NCBI RefSeq assembly: GCF_030409555.1
Contig: NZ_JAUFPU010000004.1
Location: 375,680 to 439,679, forward strand
DNA: 64,000 bases
From: Chitinimonas viridis
GTDB taxonomy: Bacteria; Pseudomonadota; Gammaproteobacteria; Burkholderiales; Chitinimonadaceae
Reading direction: 5' to 3'
The notes beneath the pieces were generated by a model. That model was given only the letters and a program-made list of their open reading frames with translations. It was not told the origin of the DNA and did no database searches. The position numbers were made by a program, and so were the translations under genes. Below are positions 62,546 through 64,000 of this stretch, in pieces (position 1 is the stretch's first letter; each line of letters starts with the position of its first letter).

Positions 62546-62899
62546 TCAGGTTCTGAACATGAAGTACACCGCCCCCAGCAGGCACAGGCCCGCCCAGAGG
62601 AAATCCCACTTGAAGGGCTGGTTCATATAGAACACGGCAAAGGGGATGAACACCGTCAGGGTGATCACCTCCTGCATGATCTTGAGCTGAGCCAGGTTGT
62701 AGACGGTAAAGCCGATACGGTTGGCCGGCACCTGCAGCAGATACTCGAACAGGGCGATGCCCCAGCTCAGCAAGGCCGCGATATACCATGGCTTGGCCGA
62801 CATGTCCTTGAGGTGGGCATACCAAGCAAACGTCATGAACACATTGGAGCACACCAGCAGGACGATGGCCTGCATGCCCGGCGGAATAGCAGTAAACAT
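62546..62899 (-). CDS. DUF486 membrane protein
   Basis: A 117-residue protein of the DUF486 family, with four hydrophobic segments that resemble one half of a small DMT-type transporter ([68 protein letters not shown] and [15 protein letters not shown]). The conserved motifs FAWYAHLK and [15 protein letters not shown] are clear. Function is unknown. It is divergent from the truncated TPR protein gene. Confidence 0.87.
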   Translation of the reverse strand: MFTAIPPGMQAIVLLVCSNVFMTFAWYAHLKDMSAKPWYIAALLSWGIALFEYLLQVPANRIGFTVYNLAQLKIMQEVITLTVFIPFAVFYMNQPFKWDFLWAGLCLLGAVYFMFRT

Positions 62900-62975
62900 A
62901 TGCGTGCGACCGGCGTTGGCCGGCGACTCTGATAAAATGGGAAGTTTGAACAGCCGCGAACCTGCCGTCCAGTCG

Positions 62976-64000
62976 ATGCCCGCCTACCGCCTCCCCTCAC
63001 TGTTGCTCAGTTTGGCCCTGATATCCGGGGCATACGCCGGCGAGGCCGAAGACATAGCCACCAGCCTCAATCGCGGCCAGGCCGACGCTGCCCTGCAAGC
63101 CGCCGACAAGGCGCTGGCAAAAACACCACGAGATGCCCGGCTACGCTTGCTGCGCGGCAACGCCCTGGCACAGCTAGGCCGCAGCGCCGAAGCCATACAG
63201 GTTTTTACCGCGCTGACCAGCGATTACCCCAACCTGCCCGAACCCTATAACAATCTGGCAGCGTTGTATGCCCAGCAAGGCCAGCTCGACAAGGCAAGGG
63301 CCGCCTTGCAGATGGCCTTGCAGACCAACCCAGCCTACGCCACTGCGCATGCCAACCTGGCTGATGTCTATGCCCGCCTGGCGGCCCAGGCCTACGACAA
63401 GGCCTTGCAGCGCGACATCGTGGAACGGCAGAACGGCAGCGCCGCCCCGGTGATCAAGTCCGATGCCCCCAGGCTGGCCCTGGTGCAGGATCTGCTCAGC
63501 CGACCTGCGCCTGGCGGCACGCCGGTACCTGTCGTCGCAGCAGCACGGCCACCAGTGGTGGTCGCTGCAGCCAAGCCTGTAGCCCCACCCGTCACCGTGC
63601 CGCCGGTCGCAACAGCCAGCAAGCCTGTCGCACCGACTACACCAGCCGTGGTTGCACCCGTCCCCGCCAAGCCCGCCGAAGTCAAACCCACGCCGGCCAA
63701 ACCCCTTGAACCCAAGCCCGCCGAGCCCAAGGTGGACGACAGCGCCAACGAGGAACAAGTGGTCAAGGCCGTGCGCGGCTGGGCCGACGCCTGGTCAGAC
63801 AAGCGTGTGCCTGCCTACCTGGCCAGCTATTCGCGCAGCTTCAAGCCTGGCGGCATGAGTCGCAGCGAGTGGGAAAAACAACGGCGTGAGCGTATCGACG
63901 CTGCCCGCAAGATTGAAGTCAAACTGGCCAATATTCGGGTCAAGTTCAGCGATGGTGGCCAGACTGCCACCGTCAGGCTGGTGCAGCGCTACAAGTCCGA
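62976..64000 (+). CDS. TPR protein with C-terminal NTF2-like domain, 3' end missing
   Basis: The frame is open to the right edge; 341 residues are visible. Residues 1-22 are a signal peptide (LLLSLALISGAYAG). Residues about 25-135 carry tetratricopeptide repeats (LPEPYNNLAALYAQQGQLDKARAALQMALQTNPAYATAHANLADVYARL). A Pro/Ala/Lys/Val-rich linker of about 80 residues follows (KPAEVKPTPAKPLEPKPAEPK). From about residue 255 comes VKAVRGWADAWSDKRVPAYLASYSRSFKPGGMSRSEWEKQRRERIDAARKI, which resembles the NTF2/SnoaL-like domain found with periplasmic L,D-transpeptidase-associated proteins. The C-terminus is outside the window. It is probably periplasmic and cell-wall associated. Confidence 0.8.
   Translation, partial: MPAYRLPSLLLSLALISGAYAGEAEDIATSLNRGQADAALQAADKALAKTPRDARLRLLRGNALAQLGRSAEAIQVFTALTSDYPNLPEPYNNLAALYAQQGQLDKARAALQMALQTNPAYATAHANLADVYARLAAQAYDKALQRDIVERQNGSAAPVIKSDAPRLALVQDLLSRPAPGGTPVPVVAAARPPVVVAAAKPVAPPVTVPPVATASKPVAPTTPAVVAPVPAKPAEVKPTPAKPLEPKPAEPKVDDSANEEQVVKAVRGWADAWSDKRVPAYLASYSRSFKPGGMSRSEWEKQRRERIDAARKIEVKLANIRVKFSDGGQTATVRLVQRYKS

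Noticed and set aside
1-64000. tRNA, rRNA, CRISPR arrays, insertion sequences or prophage genes
   Set aside because: None could be recognised by pattern on either strand; small or diverged ones could still be missed without a search tool.

Overview
This 64 kb window is a GC-rich, densely packed bacterial chromosome segment. Gene content suggests a betaproteobacterium, possibly near the Neisseriales or Chitinimonas-like groups: DUF3579 and DUF2799 proteins, single-gene UbiD and HemE, a gspFGHIJK type II secretion block, and an arylpolyene pigment locus. The genus is not assigned. I found no tRNA, rRNA, insertion sequence, phage gene or CRISPR array.

Left part (1-18.8 kb): a truncated YheT-like hydrolase, a phosphomannomutase and a membrane-anchored alpha/beta hydrolase on the plus strand. 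A minus-strand type II secretion operon follows (membrane protein, gspF, a MazG-like pyrophosphohydrolase, gspG, gspH, gspI, gspJ, gspK, and an Ig-like lipoprotein), with almost every junction overlapping. Next come a small lipoprotein, purU, the etfB-etfA pair with a long acyl-CoA dehydrogenase, a diiron metallo-beta-lactamase-fold protein, fabI and a solute-binding-like periplasmic protein.

Centre (18.9-37.3 kb): about 18 kb of minus-strand, mostly translationally coupled genes form a complete arylpolyene (APE/xanthomonadin-type) biosynthesis locus. In transcription order it holds: KS-like chain length factor, acyltransferase, two ACPs, a membrane protein, a fused adenylation-dehydratase enzyme, a family 2 glycosyltransferase, an LpxL-like acyltransferase, a MIO-type aromatic amino acid ammonia-lyase, a thioesterase, a LolA-like carrier, an MMPL exporter, a 98-residue membrane protein, a flavin halogenase-like enzyme, a DUF3261 lipoprotein, KS, dehydratase, KR and a second KS. 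Two small secreted proteins and a phosphopantetheinyl transferase close the locus. The genes together could make an aryl starter, load it on an ACP, extend it through KS/KR/DH cycles, halogenate it, and attach and export the polyene to the outer membrane. A 680-base AT-rich region with dyads separates it from a divergent PAS-GGDEF diguanylate cyclase.

Right part (38.9-64 kb): housekeeping genes. These are argG and argF with a tautomerase and a VOC protein between them, a TPR-GGDEF cyclase, a receiver-linked Orn/Lys/Arg decarboxylase, DUF3579, a DUF475 membrane protein, ubiD, a DUF885 peptidase, dacB with a CAP-domain partner, priA, hemE, an HD hydrolase, pyrF, glnS, a DUF486 membrane protein and a truncated TPR protein.

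Several intergenic structures recur. A 157-base element with 10-base terminal inverted repeats lies at 38920-39076, and a collapsed relative is at 55275-55312. A hairpin-plus-tail repeat at 3616 and 55393 keeps its stem pairing despite base changes.
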